Part shown: one piece after another, positions 43,009 to 50,638 of the stretch
Numbering within the stretch: position 1 is the stretch's first letter
Layout: every line of letters starts with the position of its first letter
Assembly: GCF_000422305.1 (NCBI RefSeq)
Contig: NZ_AULN01000017.1
Coordinates: 159,561 to 223,560, forward strand
Length of the DNA: 64,000 nt
Direction of reading: 5' to 3'
Origin: Luteimonas mephitis DSM 12574
GTDB taxonomy: Bacteria > Pseudomonadota > Gammaproteobacteria > Xanthomonadales > Xanthomonadaceae
The notes under the pieces: generated by a model
Seen by the model: only the letters and a program-made list of their open reading frames with translations
Told to the model about the DNA's origin: nothing
Databases searched by the model: none
Position numbers and translations under genes: made by a program

Positions 43009-43132
43009 GCCGAATGACTGCTCCGGTGAGGATGCGCGCGAACCGCACGCCATGTGGAAACGCGCCGTGGTTCCGGCGGCTCGAAGGGGAGTGGGGTTGC
43101 CTGATCGTGCGCGCGCCGGCGTTAGTGGCGCG

Positions 43133-43486
43133 TTATTCGTCGCGAAGCACCAACGGGATCCCGCGCAGCATCTGCTCGCGGTAGGTCGCGCGTTCGTCGC
43201 GGCAGTACGGGCTGCCCATCGCGAACTTGCGGCAGATGGCGGGGCGCTGTTCGTAGATCGAGCAGCACATGCGCGCGTGGTCGACCGCCACGCACCAGCC
43301 TTCCTCGTCGCGCGCCATCACTTCCAGCCCTTGCGCGGTGTCGGTGGTGAGGTGGCGCGGGATCCGGTCTTCCGGCATCACCACCACGGTCAGGCGGCAG
43401 CAGACTGCGTCGCAGCTGCTGCACGAGACCGACGGGTCGACGCTTTCGGCGAACGCGTCGTCGGCCGTGACCGGGGCTATGTTCAC
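43133..43486 (-). CDS. YkgJ-family cysteine cluster protein
   Basis: 117 residues from a GTG start at 43486 that overlaps the TGA of the upstream methyltransferase (GTGA), so it is translationally coupled. Eight cysteines in the YkgJ pattern: CSSCDAVCC, GWCVAVD, MCCSIYEQRPAICRKF and YC. The family is thought to bind a metal or Fe-S centre. The tight coupling suggests it works with the methyltransferase. Confidence 0.9.
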   Translation of the reverse strand: MNIAPVTADDAFAESVDPSVSCSSCDAVCCRLTVVVMPEDRIPRHLTTDTAQGLEVMARDEEGWCVAVDHARMCCSIYEQRPAICRKFAMGSPYCRDERATYREQMLRGIPLVLRDE

Positions 43487-44163
43487 GTCGCAATTCCTGC
43501 ACCGGCCGCGTCGGTGCGCGCATAGCTGAGCAGGCGGCCGCGGAACGGCGGCGTGTCATCGGCATTCATCCGGCAGCGCAGTTCGGCGACGACGTAACCC
43601 TGTTTCCTGAGTGCGCGGGTGAACGGCGCGCTGTTGCCGCGGCCCGGATCGGTGATCAGCACTTCGGACGCAGCCTGCGCGTGCCGCGGCAGCAGCGCGG
43701 AAAGGCGCTCGGCGTGGTCGCGCTCGTAGAGGATGTCGCTGCCGATGATCAGGTCGAAGCGGCCGAGGGATTCATTCGGGGTGTCCCAGCGCAGCGTGCG
43801 GTAGGGCACGGCGGGCAGCTCGTTGAGCGCCGCGTTGTAGGACAGGAAGGCTTCGGCAAGCGGGTGGTAATCGCTGGCGACCACGTCGGCGCCGCGACGC
43901 CGCAGCACCAGGCTGGCAAGGCCGAGCCCGCAGCCCAGTTCGAGGATGCGCTTGCCGGCGACGTCGTGCGTGGCCATCGCTTCGGCGAGGAGCCGGCCTG
44001 CCGGCCAGACGTGCCCGAACAGGCTCCACTGTGCAGAGGAGATTCCCAGGCGCCGTGCATGGTGGTCGGGATCGGCAAACTGCTGCAGGTCGACGAGCGA
44101 GCGGATTCGGTAGTCGTGGTCGCCCAGGCGCAGCGTGCGGATACTGGTGTCGTAGCCCGGCAT
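43483..44163 (-). CDS. Class I methyltransferase (METTL21/lysine type)
   Basis: 226 residues with SAM motif I ILELGCGLGLASLVLRRRGA, ASDYHPLAEAFL and the post-motif DLIIGSDILYERDH. The D-x-x-Y arrangement is typical of Methyltransf_16, which methylates protein lysines (including ETFB and EF1A in eukaryotes). The region before motif I includes AQWSLFGHVWPAGRLLAEAM. The bacterial substrate is unknown. It is cotranscribed with the YkgJ gene. Confidence 0.85.
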   Translation of the reverse strand: MPGYDTSIRTLRLGDHDYRIRSLVDLQQFADPDHHARRLGISSAQWSLFGHVWPAGRLLAEAMATHDVAGKRILELGCGLGLASLVLRRRGADVVASDYHPLAEAFLSYNAALNELPAVPYRTLRWDTPNESLGRFDLIIGSDILYERDHAERLSALLPRHAQAASEVLITDPGRGNSAPFTRALRKQGYVVAELRCRMNADDTPPFRGRLLSYARTDAAGAGIAT

Positions 44164-44402
44164 GGGCGCTCCCGTAGAGCGTCACCCCGTTACCGGGATG
44201 CAGACGCGGAGAAAGGGAGCGAGGCGGCGACCGGAGTCGGTCGGGCGCAGCGCGCGAAGGAACGATAGCCATGCTACCGCATCGGGCCGGAACCACCTTC
44301 ACCGCTGCGTGCAGGCAGCATGCGTGCACGCAGCGATTGCGGCCTGGAAGCGATGTTCGGCAACATGGCGGCCATGCAAACGCTGCGACCGGAGCCCCCA
44401 CG

Positions 44403-45007
44403 ATGACCGACGGCCCTGCACAGCTTTCGCGGGATCGCATGGCGCCAGCGCAAGCGACGGACGGCCTGTTCTTCGCGATCTTTCCTGACGCATCGGCGGC
44501 GGCGCGGATCGCCTCGATCGCGCAATCCCTGCGCGCCGGCGAAGGCCTCCTTGGAAGGCCGCAGCCCGCCGATCGCCTCCACGCCACCCTGCATCACATT
44601 GGCGGCCACATCGGCCTGCGAACCGACCTGGTCGCCGCGGAGGAGACGGCGACGGCGCGGGTTGCGATGGCGCCGTTCGAGGTCGCCTTCGACAGCGCGT
44701 CCAGCTTCGGCGGCGCGCAGGCAACCTGCCGCTGGTATTGCGCGCCGGCAGCGGGGCCGGGACGCTGGAGGCGCTGCATGCCGCGCTCGGCGCGCAGATG
44801 GCAGCAGCAGGGCTGGGGCGCTGGGTCAAGCCGGCCTTCGTCGCGCATGTCACCCTGCTGTACGACGGTCGCAGCGTCGCGCCTCGGGCGATCGAGCCGG
44901 TTGCGTGGACCGTGCGCGAGTTCGTGCTCGTGCACAGCCTGCTCGGCCGGTCCAAGTACCGCATGCTCGGCCGCTGGCCGCTGCGCGGACAGGCAGGTGC
45001 CGGGTAA
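44403..45007 (+). pseudogene. 2'-5' RNA ligase (ThpR/LigT-like), frameshifted
   Basis: The first half runs from ATG 44403 (MTDGPAQLSRDRMAPAQATD) and holds the first HxT motif (LHATLHHIGGH). The second half is in the -1 frame from about 44717 (GNLPLVLRAGSGAGTLEALH) and holds the second (FVAHVTLLYDG). The frames cross near 44709-44720 in a G/C-rich run, consistent with loss of one base. If the base is truly missing, the first-half frame runs on to 45032 and lacks the second motif. Intact relatives hydrolyse or cyclise RNA 2',3'-phosphates. A sequencing or assembly error is the main alternative. Confidence 0.78.
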
Positions 45008-45065
45008 CCGCAACCGAGCCGCGTCGCCGTAAGATGTAGCACTTGGCATCCATCGACCCGAACGC

Positions 45066-45692
45066 ATGCCGGACGCAGCACTCGCGATGCTTTCCGAAGG
45101 CCAGCTCGCCGAGCTGGCGGCGGCGTATGCAACGCCGCCGCGTGCGTACCACAACTTCGACCATGTGCGCGAAGTGCTGCGCCAGCATGTCGACGTTGCC
45201 GCCGGGCCCGGCTGGGCCCAACCGCAGGAAGCGCGGCTTGCCGTGCTCTACCACGACGCCGTTTACGAAGCCGGGCGCAGCGACAACGAGGTGCGTTCGG
45301 CGGAGATGGCGGTTGCGGCGATCGCGCGCTGGCTGCCCGCTGGCAGTGTCGATGCCGCGCGCGTCGCGGAGCTGATCGAGCTGACCGCGCGCCACGGCCA
45401 GTTCACGCCCGATGACTTCGGCGAAGGACCGGTGGCCGACGATACCCGCCACTTCCTCGATTGCGACATGGCGATCCTCGGCGCCGAGCCTGGGGTGTTC
45501 GACGCCTACGATCGCGGCATCGCCGCCGAGTACCGCGGCAAGGTCCCGGCCTGGGTCTTCAGGCTCAACCGCCGCCGGTTCCTCAAGGCATTGCTCGGCA
45601 CGCCGCGGATCTACCTCAGCGCGTTCTTCCACGAACGCTACGACGCGCAGGCGCGCGCCAACCTGCGGCGCGCGGTCAACGAGAAGCGCTGA
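45066..45692 (+). CDS. HD-superfamily metal-dependent phosphohydrolase
   Basis: 208 residues of the predicted small-HD group: RAYHNFDHVREVL, VLYHDAVYEAGRSDNEVRSA (the HD pair), ELTARHG and DTRHFLDCDMAILG with the last Asp. It should hydrolyse phosphate esters or nucleotides; the substrate is unknown. It is the first of a closely spaced run leading to borosin locus 2 (the GNAT gene starts 2 nt after its stop). Confidence 0.88.
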   Translation: MPDAALAMLSEGQLAELAAAYATPPRAYHNFDHVREVLRQHVDVAAGPGWAQPQEARLAVLYHDAVYEAGRSDNEVRSAEMAVAAIARWLPAGSVDAARVAELIELTARHGQFTPDDFGEGPVADDTRHFLDCDMAILGAEPGVFDAYDRGIAAEYRGKVPAWVFRLNRRRFLKALLGTPRIYLSAFFHERYDAQARANLRRAVNEKR

Positions 45693-45694
45693 CG

Positions 45695-46261
45695 GTGCTC
45701 GCAGACCTGTACACGCCGCGCCTGCACCTGCGGCCGCTGGCGCCTTCCGACGAACGGTTGTACTGCAGCCTTTACACCGACCCGGCGGTGATGCGCGACG
45801 TCGCCGAGCCACTCACGGCCGATGCTGCGGCGCGCGCATTCAGGACGGTGCTGGGGCAGCTTGCCGCGCGCCCGCCGCGATCGCGCTACTGGGTCCTGGG
45901 CCTGCGCGGGGATCGTGGTGACGTCGGCCTGATGGCTTGGATGCCGGACCGCGGCGATCCCGGCTCGGCCGAGGTTGGCGTGATGCTGGCCGGTGGCGCA
46001 GGGTGCCGCGGCTACGCCAGCGAGTCGATTGCGGCGCTGGCGGATGCCGTCTTTGCCCGCCCCGGGGAGCGACGGCTGTGGGCGCGCCATGCCCGCGGCA
46101 ACGGCCCCGCGCTTGGCCTGATGCGCAGGCTGGGGTTCGTGCCTCTGCCCGACGCCAACGCCGCCGCCACGATCCCGGCTTCGCAGCGGTGGCAGCTGGA
46201 CCGGCAGGCCTGGGTCGATCGACGGGAGCCGGCTTTTGCGCCGGTCGCGGCCAGCTGGTAG
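45695..46261 (+). CDS. GNAT N-acetyltransferase (RimJ/RimL-like)
   Basis: 188 residues from a GTG start at 45695 (VLADLYTPRLHLRPLAPSDE), 2 nt after the HD gene's stop. The RimJ-type opening TPRLHLRPLAPSDERL, LGLRGDRGDVGLMAW, the CoA loop region AGCRGYASESIAALADAVF and ARGNGPALGLMRRLGF are typical. It acetylates an amine of an unknown substrate. Its position 27 nt before the borosin methyltransferase gene makes it a candidate tailoring enzyme, but this is inference. Confidence 0.87.
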   Translation: MLADLYTPRLHLRPLAPSDERLYCSLYTDPAVMRDVAEPLTADAAARAFRTVLGQLAARPPRSRYWVLGLRGDRGDVGLMAWMPDRGDPGSAEVGVMLAGGAGCRGYASESIAALADAVFARPGERRLWARHARGNGPALGLMRRLGFVPLPDANAAATIPASQRWQLDRQAWVDRREPAFAPVAASW

Positions 46262-46264
46262 ATT
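46236..46264 (+). promoter_or_regulatory. Possible internal promoter of borosin locus 2
   Basis: TTGCGC (46236-46241), 17 bp, then TAGATT (46259-46264) overlapping the GNAT stop codon, about 24 nt before the methyltransferase ATG. The match is moderate. It would allow locus 2 to be transcribed apart from the HD-GNAT genes. Confidence 0.3.
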
Positions 46265-46288
46265 CCAGCGGTTGTCCGGGGGGATGGC

Positions 46289-47095
46289 ATGGCAGCGATG
46301 AAGGGAAGTTTGTCCTGCGTGGGCCTCGGCATGATGCTCGGCGCCCACGTCGGGCCGCGCGCGCGCGCCACCATCGAGCAGGCGGACGTCGTGTTCGGCG
46401 CCGTCTCCGATCCGCTGGTCGAGCTGTGGCTGCAACAGATGCACGCCGACGTCCGCAGCCTGCAGCCCTGTTACGCCGAGGGCAAATCCCGGCACGAGAC
46501 CTATCGTGAAATGGTCGACTCAATGCTGGCCGAGGTTCGCGCCGGCCGCCAGGTCTGCGGTGCGTTCTACGGCCATCCCGGCGTGTTCGCGGGCGTGCCG
46601 CACAAGGCCATCGCGCAAGCGCGCGCCGAAGGCTTCGATGCGCACATGGAACCCGGCGTTTCCGCGGAAGACTGCCTCTACGCCGACCTGGGGATCGATC
46701 CGGGCGAGTTCGGCTGCCAGCACTACGAGGCCAGCCAGTTCATGTTCTACCGCCGCCGGATTGATCCGTCGGCATGCCTGGTGCTCTGGCAGGTAGGCGT
46801 GGCCGGCGATCGCACGGCCCGGCGTTTCAGTACGGAACCGGCCTACCGTCGGCTGCTGGTCGAACGCCTCGTCGAGGACTACCCGGCCGATCATGTCGTG
46901 ACCCTCTACGAAGCCGCCACGCTGCCGATCGGCGCGCCGCGGATGGAGTCGTTGCCGCTGGCGCGATTGATGGATGCGGAGCTGCGGATGCAGACCACGC
47001 TGGTGGTGCCGCCCGCCATCCCCATGCAGCGCGACCACCGGATGATGGAAAGGATCCGTGGGCTGGATGAGCAAACTGCGGCGGCTGCGGCCTGA
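46289..47095 (+). CDS. Borosin-type peptide N-methyltransferase, locus 2
   Basis: A 268-residue stand-alone SAM enzyme of the split-borosin (SonM-like) group. The glycine loop is CVGLGMMLGAHVG (about 11-23). The catalytic set is Y62-x5-R68-x3-Y72 (YAEGKSRHETY) and Y94 in FYGHPGVF. Then come MEPGVSAEDCLYADLGIDP, YEASQFMFY and LVLWQVGVAGD. It is clearly homologous to the C-terminal domain of the fusion at 16888-19422, with the same residue spacing. It should methylate backbone amides of the peptide encoded 46 bp downstream. Precorrin methylases share the fold but not these motifs, and no cobalamin genes are near. The ATG at 46289 follows GGGGGGAT. Confidence 0.9.
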   Translation: MAAMKGSLSCVGLGMMLGAHVGPRARATIEQADVVFGAVSDPLVELWLQQMHADVRSLQPCYAEGKSRHETYREMVDSMLAEVRAGRQVCGAFYGHPGVFAGVPHKAIAQARAEGFDAHMEPGVSAEDCLYADLGIDPGEFGCQHYEASQFMFYRRRIDPSACLVLWQVGVAGDRTARRFSTEPAYRRLLVERLVEDYPADHVVTLYEAATLPIGAPRMESLPLARLMDAELRMQTTLVVPPAIPMQRDHRMMERIRGLDEQTAAAAA

Positions 47096-47141
47096 CCCGG
47101 ACCAGCAAGATGTCCAACCATTCCAGGCAAACGGGTGAACC

Positions 47142-47435
47142 ATGACGAACGTGATCGGATTTCTCGAGGCATTGGGCCGGACCCCCGCGTTCCCGCAGGC
47201 TGCGAGCGCGGCCTGGGCCGCACTCGACGGGCTCGCGGTTGGCGAGGACCAGCGCAAGGCGCTGGCCGATGCAGACGCCGGCGCGCTGAACACCCTGCTG
47301 GGCGGGCGTGCATTCATGGCGCTGCACATCCTGGCGCCCGATGGCGATGAAGGGCCTGCCAGGGACGCGCCCGATGATGGGGAACCGGAACAGCCGGGGA
47401 CCGAAGAGCCGGGTGAGATGGAGAAGCCCGGCTGA
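47142..47435 (+). CDS. Borosin-type precursor-like protein, locus 2
   Basis: A 97-residue protein (MTNVIGFLEALGRTPAF...) between the methyltransferase and cyclase genes. Residues 1-57 align in order with the locus 1 peptide: opening helix ending LGRTPAF against LGSDAAL, then LAVGEDQRKALADADAGALN against AGVTDEERRAMLESDYAAVG, then LLGG against LTGL. The candidate core FMALHILAPDGDE takes the place of YATNHTIKAYDK. It alone carries a further about 25-residue acidic Pro/Glu/Gly tail. Identity is low, so its role as a precursor rests on position and layout. The ribosome site is GGGTGA. Confidence 0.72.
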   Translation: MTNVIGFLEALGRTPAFPQAASAAWAALDGLAVGEDQRKALADADAGALNTLLGGRAFMALHILAPDGDEGPARDAPDDGEPEQPGTEEPGEMEKPG

Positions 47436-47464
47436 TTGCAGGCCATGCGTCCTGCGGGAGGCGG

Positions 47465-49306
47465 ATGATGTTCATGCGTGCGTGCTGGATCGTGATGCTG
47501 TGGGTGGCCGTGGCTGCGGCCGCGATGGCCGCGTCCGACTTCGGCAAGGCGCTGCACGACGCGGACCTGATCCGGACCTCGGACCCGGCGAAGTTCAGGC
47601 GCGCCGTGGAAGACCTCGACAAGCGGGCAGGAACGGCCACGCGCGAGGAGCGGCAGTATCTTCGGCTGCTGGACGCCTACAGCATGATCCTGGCGGGAGA
47701 GTTCGACGGCAGCATCCGCGAACTGACGGTGTTGCTCGCGCAGGGTCCGGATGCGGACCTCAAGGTGCGCGCAGGCGCCCTGCTGGTCAACGTGTATGCC
47801 ATGACACGCGACTTTGCCGAGGGGTTGCGAACCCTGGATGACCTGCTTTCAGTGGTCGACTCGGCGAAGGACAAGGATGCGCGGCAACAGGGCCTGCTCG
47901 CGGCGACATTGATCTACAACCAGGTGGGGCAGTACCACCTGGGCCAGCAGTACGCCGACCGCGTGCTGGCCGACGCTCCCGGCGAGCGCTACCTGTGCAT
48001 GGCATCCAACATGCGGCTGGAATCGCTGCAGGGACAGGGCAAGGCCCTGGCGGACGAGGCGTACGTCGAGGCGGCCACCAGGTGCCAGGAAATCGGCGAG
48101 CCGATCGCAGCCAACCTGGTCCGCAGCTACCTGGCGCGCAAGTGGTTCGACGAGGGCAAGGTCGATGCCGCCATCGGGCTGCTTGCCGGGCACCTGGATG
48201 AAGTCCACGCCACCGGCTACCGGTACCTGATCAGCGAGTTCAACGCGCTGCTGGCGAAGTTCCGCCTTTCCAGGGGAGACGTCGCGCTGGCCGAGTACAA
48301 CGCCAAGGTGGCGATCGAGCACCAGGACGGTTTCCAGACCAGCCTGCCGCTTTCCGTTGCATACATGGTGCTCTACTCGATCGCCCAGAAGCGCGGAGAT
48401 GCCGCCGCCGCGCTGGTGTACTACAGGCGCTATGCCGAGGCCGACAAGGCCTATCTCAACGAAACCAAGGCGCGCGAAATCGCCTACCAGATCGTCCAGA
48501 GCGAAACCAAGGCACAGGCGCAGCAGATTGAACTGCTCAACCGCGAAAACCAGCTCCTGCAGCTGCAACATGGCATCAGCGTGCAGAAGGCGCAGACCTC
48601 GCGCCTGCTGATCCTGCTGCTGGTGGTGCTGGTCGGCACGGTCAGCTATTGGGCCTTGAAGACCAAGCGCATGCAGATGTCACTGCGGCGGATGGCGGAA
48701 ACCGACGCACTGACCAGTGTCTGCAATCGCCACTACTTCAACCAGCAGTCAGTGCAGACGCTGGCGCATGCCGCGCGGGCCGGCGAGGACGTGGCGCTGG
48801 TGATGTTCGACCTCGACCACTTCAAGTCGATCAACGATCGCTTCGGGCACGACACCGGCGACTGGGTGCTGAAAAGGGTTTCCGATCACTGCCGGACGTT
48901 CTGCCGCCGGGTCGACCACTTCGGCCGCATCGGCGGCGAGGAGTTCGCGATCCTGCTTTCGGGCTGCGACCTGCGCGGGGCCAGGCGCGTCGCCGAGGAC
49001 TGCCGCGTGCGCATCGCCAGCATCGACAGCCAGGCCAGCGGCCACAAGTTCCTCATCACCGCCAGCTTCGGCGTGACGGCCTCGTCGCTGTCGGGCTACG
49101 ACCTGGCCAAGCTGCTCTCGCATGCGGACAAGGCGCTGTACCGCTCCAAGCGCCAGGGTCGCAACCGGGTGTCGACGTTCGATGGCGACGTGCAGCCGTG
49201 GACGCAGCTGCAGGTAGTGGCGATCGAAAGCCTGTCGACGCCAGGGGGGCCGCCGGCGCCGGAGGAGGCGCCGGACCACCGTCCCTTTCAGAACCTGATC
49301 TCCTGA
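47465..49306 (+). CDS. TPR sensor-GGDEF diguanylate cyclase, borosin locus 2
   Basis: 613 residues. Signal sequence (ending AMAASD), periplasmic TPR-like helices about 25-330, coiled coil about 335-378, membrane helix about 381-400, cytoplasmic GGDEF domain (TDALTSVCNRHYF, FDLDHFKSINDRFGHDTGD, GGEEF at 490-494). An RxxD product-inhibition site is present (R481-D484), unlike in the fusion protein. The architecture equals the first 570 residues of the protein at 16888-19422 without the methyltransferase. It begins 29 nt after the precursor gene, the same gap as in locus 1. ATG 47468 is an alternative start with better spacing to GGAGG. It should make c-di-GMP in response to a periplasmic signal. 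Confidence 0.92.
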   Translation: MMFMRACWIVMLWVAVAAAAMAASDFGKALHDADLIRTSDPAKFRRAVEDLDKRAGTATREERQYLRLLDAYSMILAGEFDGSIRELTVLLAQGPDADLKVRAGALLVNVYAMTRDFAEGLRTLDDLLSVVDSAKDKDARQQGLLAATLIYNQVGQYHLGQQYADRVLADAPGERYLCMASNMRLESLQGQGKALADEAYVEAATRCQEIGEPIAANLVRSYLARKWFDEGKVDAAIGLLAGHLDEVHATGYRYLISEFNALLAKFRLSRGDVALAEYNAKVAIEHQDGFQTSLPLSVAYMVLYSIAQKRGDAAAALVYYRRYAEADKAYLNETKAREIAYQIVQSETKAQAQQIELLNRENQLLQLQHGISVQKAQTSRLLILLLVVLVGTVSYWALKTKRMQMSLRRMAETDALTSVCNRHYFNQQSVQTLAHAARAGEDVALVMFDLDHFKSINDRFGHDTGDWVLKRVSDHCRTFCRRVDHFGRIGGEEFAILLSGCDLRGARRVAEDCRVRIASIDSQASGHKFLITASFGVTASSLSGYDLAKLLSHADKALYRSKRQGRNRVSTFDGDVQPWTQLQVVAIESLSTPGGPPAPEEAPDHRPFQNLIS

Positions 49307-49362
49307 TCGCAGGTGGTGCGCGCTGGTCCGTGGCGCGCGCGTCGGGGGCTGCCGCGACGCTA

Positions 49363-49368
49363 TAGAAT
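49363..49368 (+). promoter_or_regulatory. -10 box of a leaderless DUF6164 transcript
   Basis: TATAGAAT with TAGAAT ending 5 nt before ATG 49374, and no Shine-Dalgarno. This fits transcription starting at the ATG. The -35 is not recognisable. Confidence 0.45.
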
Positions 49369-49373
49369 GGCGC

Positions 49374-49739
49374 ATGGCCAAATTGCTCCTGAACCTTCGC
49401 CACGTATCCGACGACGAGGCGGCGGACGTGCGCGCATTCCTCGAGGCGAATGCGATCGCCTTCTACGAAACGCAGCCCAGCCGCTGGGGGATCTCCAACG
49501 GCGGGATCTGGGTGGAGAACAACACCGACGTCGCCGAAGCCAAGCGGCTGATGGCGGACTACCAGAAGCAGCGCCAGGCGCGGGTTCGCGCGGAACGCGA
49601 GCAGGCCGTGCGCGACGGTACCGCGGAAACCTTCATCGACATCGCCCGCGAGCAGCCGCTGCGGGTGCTGCTGACGCTGCTGGCCATCGTGTTCCTGCTC
49701 GGCCTGGTCGTGCTGCCGGTGTGGCTGTTGCATCATTGA
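49374..49739 (+). CDS. DUF6164 family protein
   Basis: 121 residues. A soluble N-terminal domain related to DUF2007-type signal-transducing folds (LLNLRHVSDDEAADVRAFLE, FYETQPSRWGISNGGIWV), an Arg/Glu/Gln helix (YQKQRQARVRAEREQAVRDG), and one C-terminal membrane helix (LTLLAIVFLLGLVVLPVWLL). It is an inner-membrane protein of unknown function, common in xanthomonads and pseudomonads. The start is likely leaderless. Confidence 0.87.
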   Translation: MAKLLLNLRHVSDDEAADVRAFLEANAIAFYETQPSRWGISNGGIWVENNTDVAEAKRLMADYQKQRQARVRAEREQAVRDGTAETFIDIAREQPLRVLLTLLAIVFLLGLVVLPVWLLHH

Positions 49740-49974
49740 GCGGCGGGCGGCAAGCCCGGGTTGTCCCGGGTAGGCGCGAGCGGCTTGCGCTGACATAGTC
49801 CACGGCCGCGCTCGATGGCGGCCGCCGCGGCTCGGCGCGATGCAAGTCACGAAGGGTCCGACTGCGACCTCCGGCGTCCAGCAGGCGCGCCGACACGAAC
49901 CGGCTAACGCCGGATGAACATTCCATGATTAAGATGGTGGGTCTTCCGCCGTCGTGTACCGGGGATCGAGATCC

Positions 49975-50601
49975 ATGCCTTGTTCCAGCTCCGCCCGCCG
50001 CCTGGCGGCGTCATTTTTCGCACTGCTCATCCTCCTGGCCGCCGGCTGTTCGCCCGCCGGCCAGGCGGTGCCCGACGCCCAGCCGGAGGCCAATACCGCG
50101 CCGGCGCCGCCGGCCATCCCGCAGCACGACCCGGCCAGCGCGCCGGTCGAGCGCGCCGCGCCGCCCACGTTGCAGGCGGTCGTGCTCGGCGAATTCTCGG
50201 CGAGCAACCCGGTCGCCGAATCGGCCACCGGCGCACTGACGATCGAAGACGGCGAGATCGTCGGCGCGAACGGCGCGAAGTTCACCACCGAGCGCGTGGC
50301 GCTGGTCAACGGCGACGACCAGTACACCGCCGGCGCGCGCTTTGCCGACGTCATGATGATTGAGCCGCGCCAGCAGGTGGAGCTGCGCCACGTGGTCGAG
50401 GAAACGCCGCCGACCGACGCCCCCGGCAACGCCTTCTGCGGGACGCTCAAGACCGGCCACCTGGCCATCGCCAGGGTCATGGATGGCGATGTTGAACAGG
50501 TGAAGGTGCTTGCGCTGAGCGGGCAGGGACTTCCGGCGGCATCGGCAACCGACGTGTCGGCATGCGGGATGGCGGAATACCGTTCGACCCCGAAGAAATG
50601 A
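49975..50601 (+). CDS. Hypothetical lipoprotein
   Basis: 208 residues with signal and lipobox (ASFFALLILLAAGC). A Pro/Ala linker (QAVPDAQPEANTAPAPPAIP) leads to a domain with LTIEDGEIVGANGAKFTTER and two cysteines (NAFCGTLKTGHLAIARVMDG, DVSACGMAEY) that probably form a disulfide. No family is recognised. It is probably anchored in the outer membrane facing the periplasm. Confidence 0.8.
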   Translation: MPCSSSARRLAASFFALLILLAAGCSPAGQAVPDAQPEANTAPAPPAIPQHDPASAPVERAAPPTLQAVVLGEFSASNPVAESATGALTIEDGEIVGANGAKFTTERVALVNGDDQYTAGARFADVMMIEPRQQVELRHVVEETPPTDAPGNAFCGTLKTGHLAIARVMDGDVEQVKVLALSGQGLPAASATDVSACGMAEYRSTPKK

Positions 50602-50638
50602 CCGGGCGCGCCGGCGCGTGCGCCCGGCGCTTCGTGCC

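Noticed and set aside
46289..47095. Precorrin/siroheme (cobalamin-type) methyltransferase
   Set aside because: The fold is shared, but YGHPGVF, the Tyr/Arg/Tyr/Tyr set and SAEDCLYADLGIDP are borosin motifs, and there are no tetrapyrrole genes nearby.
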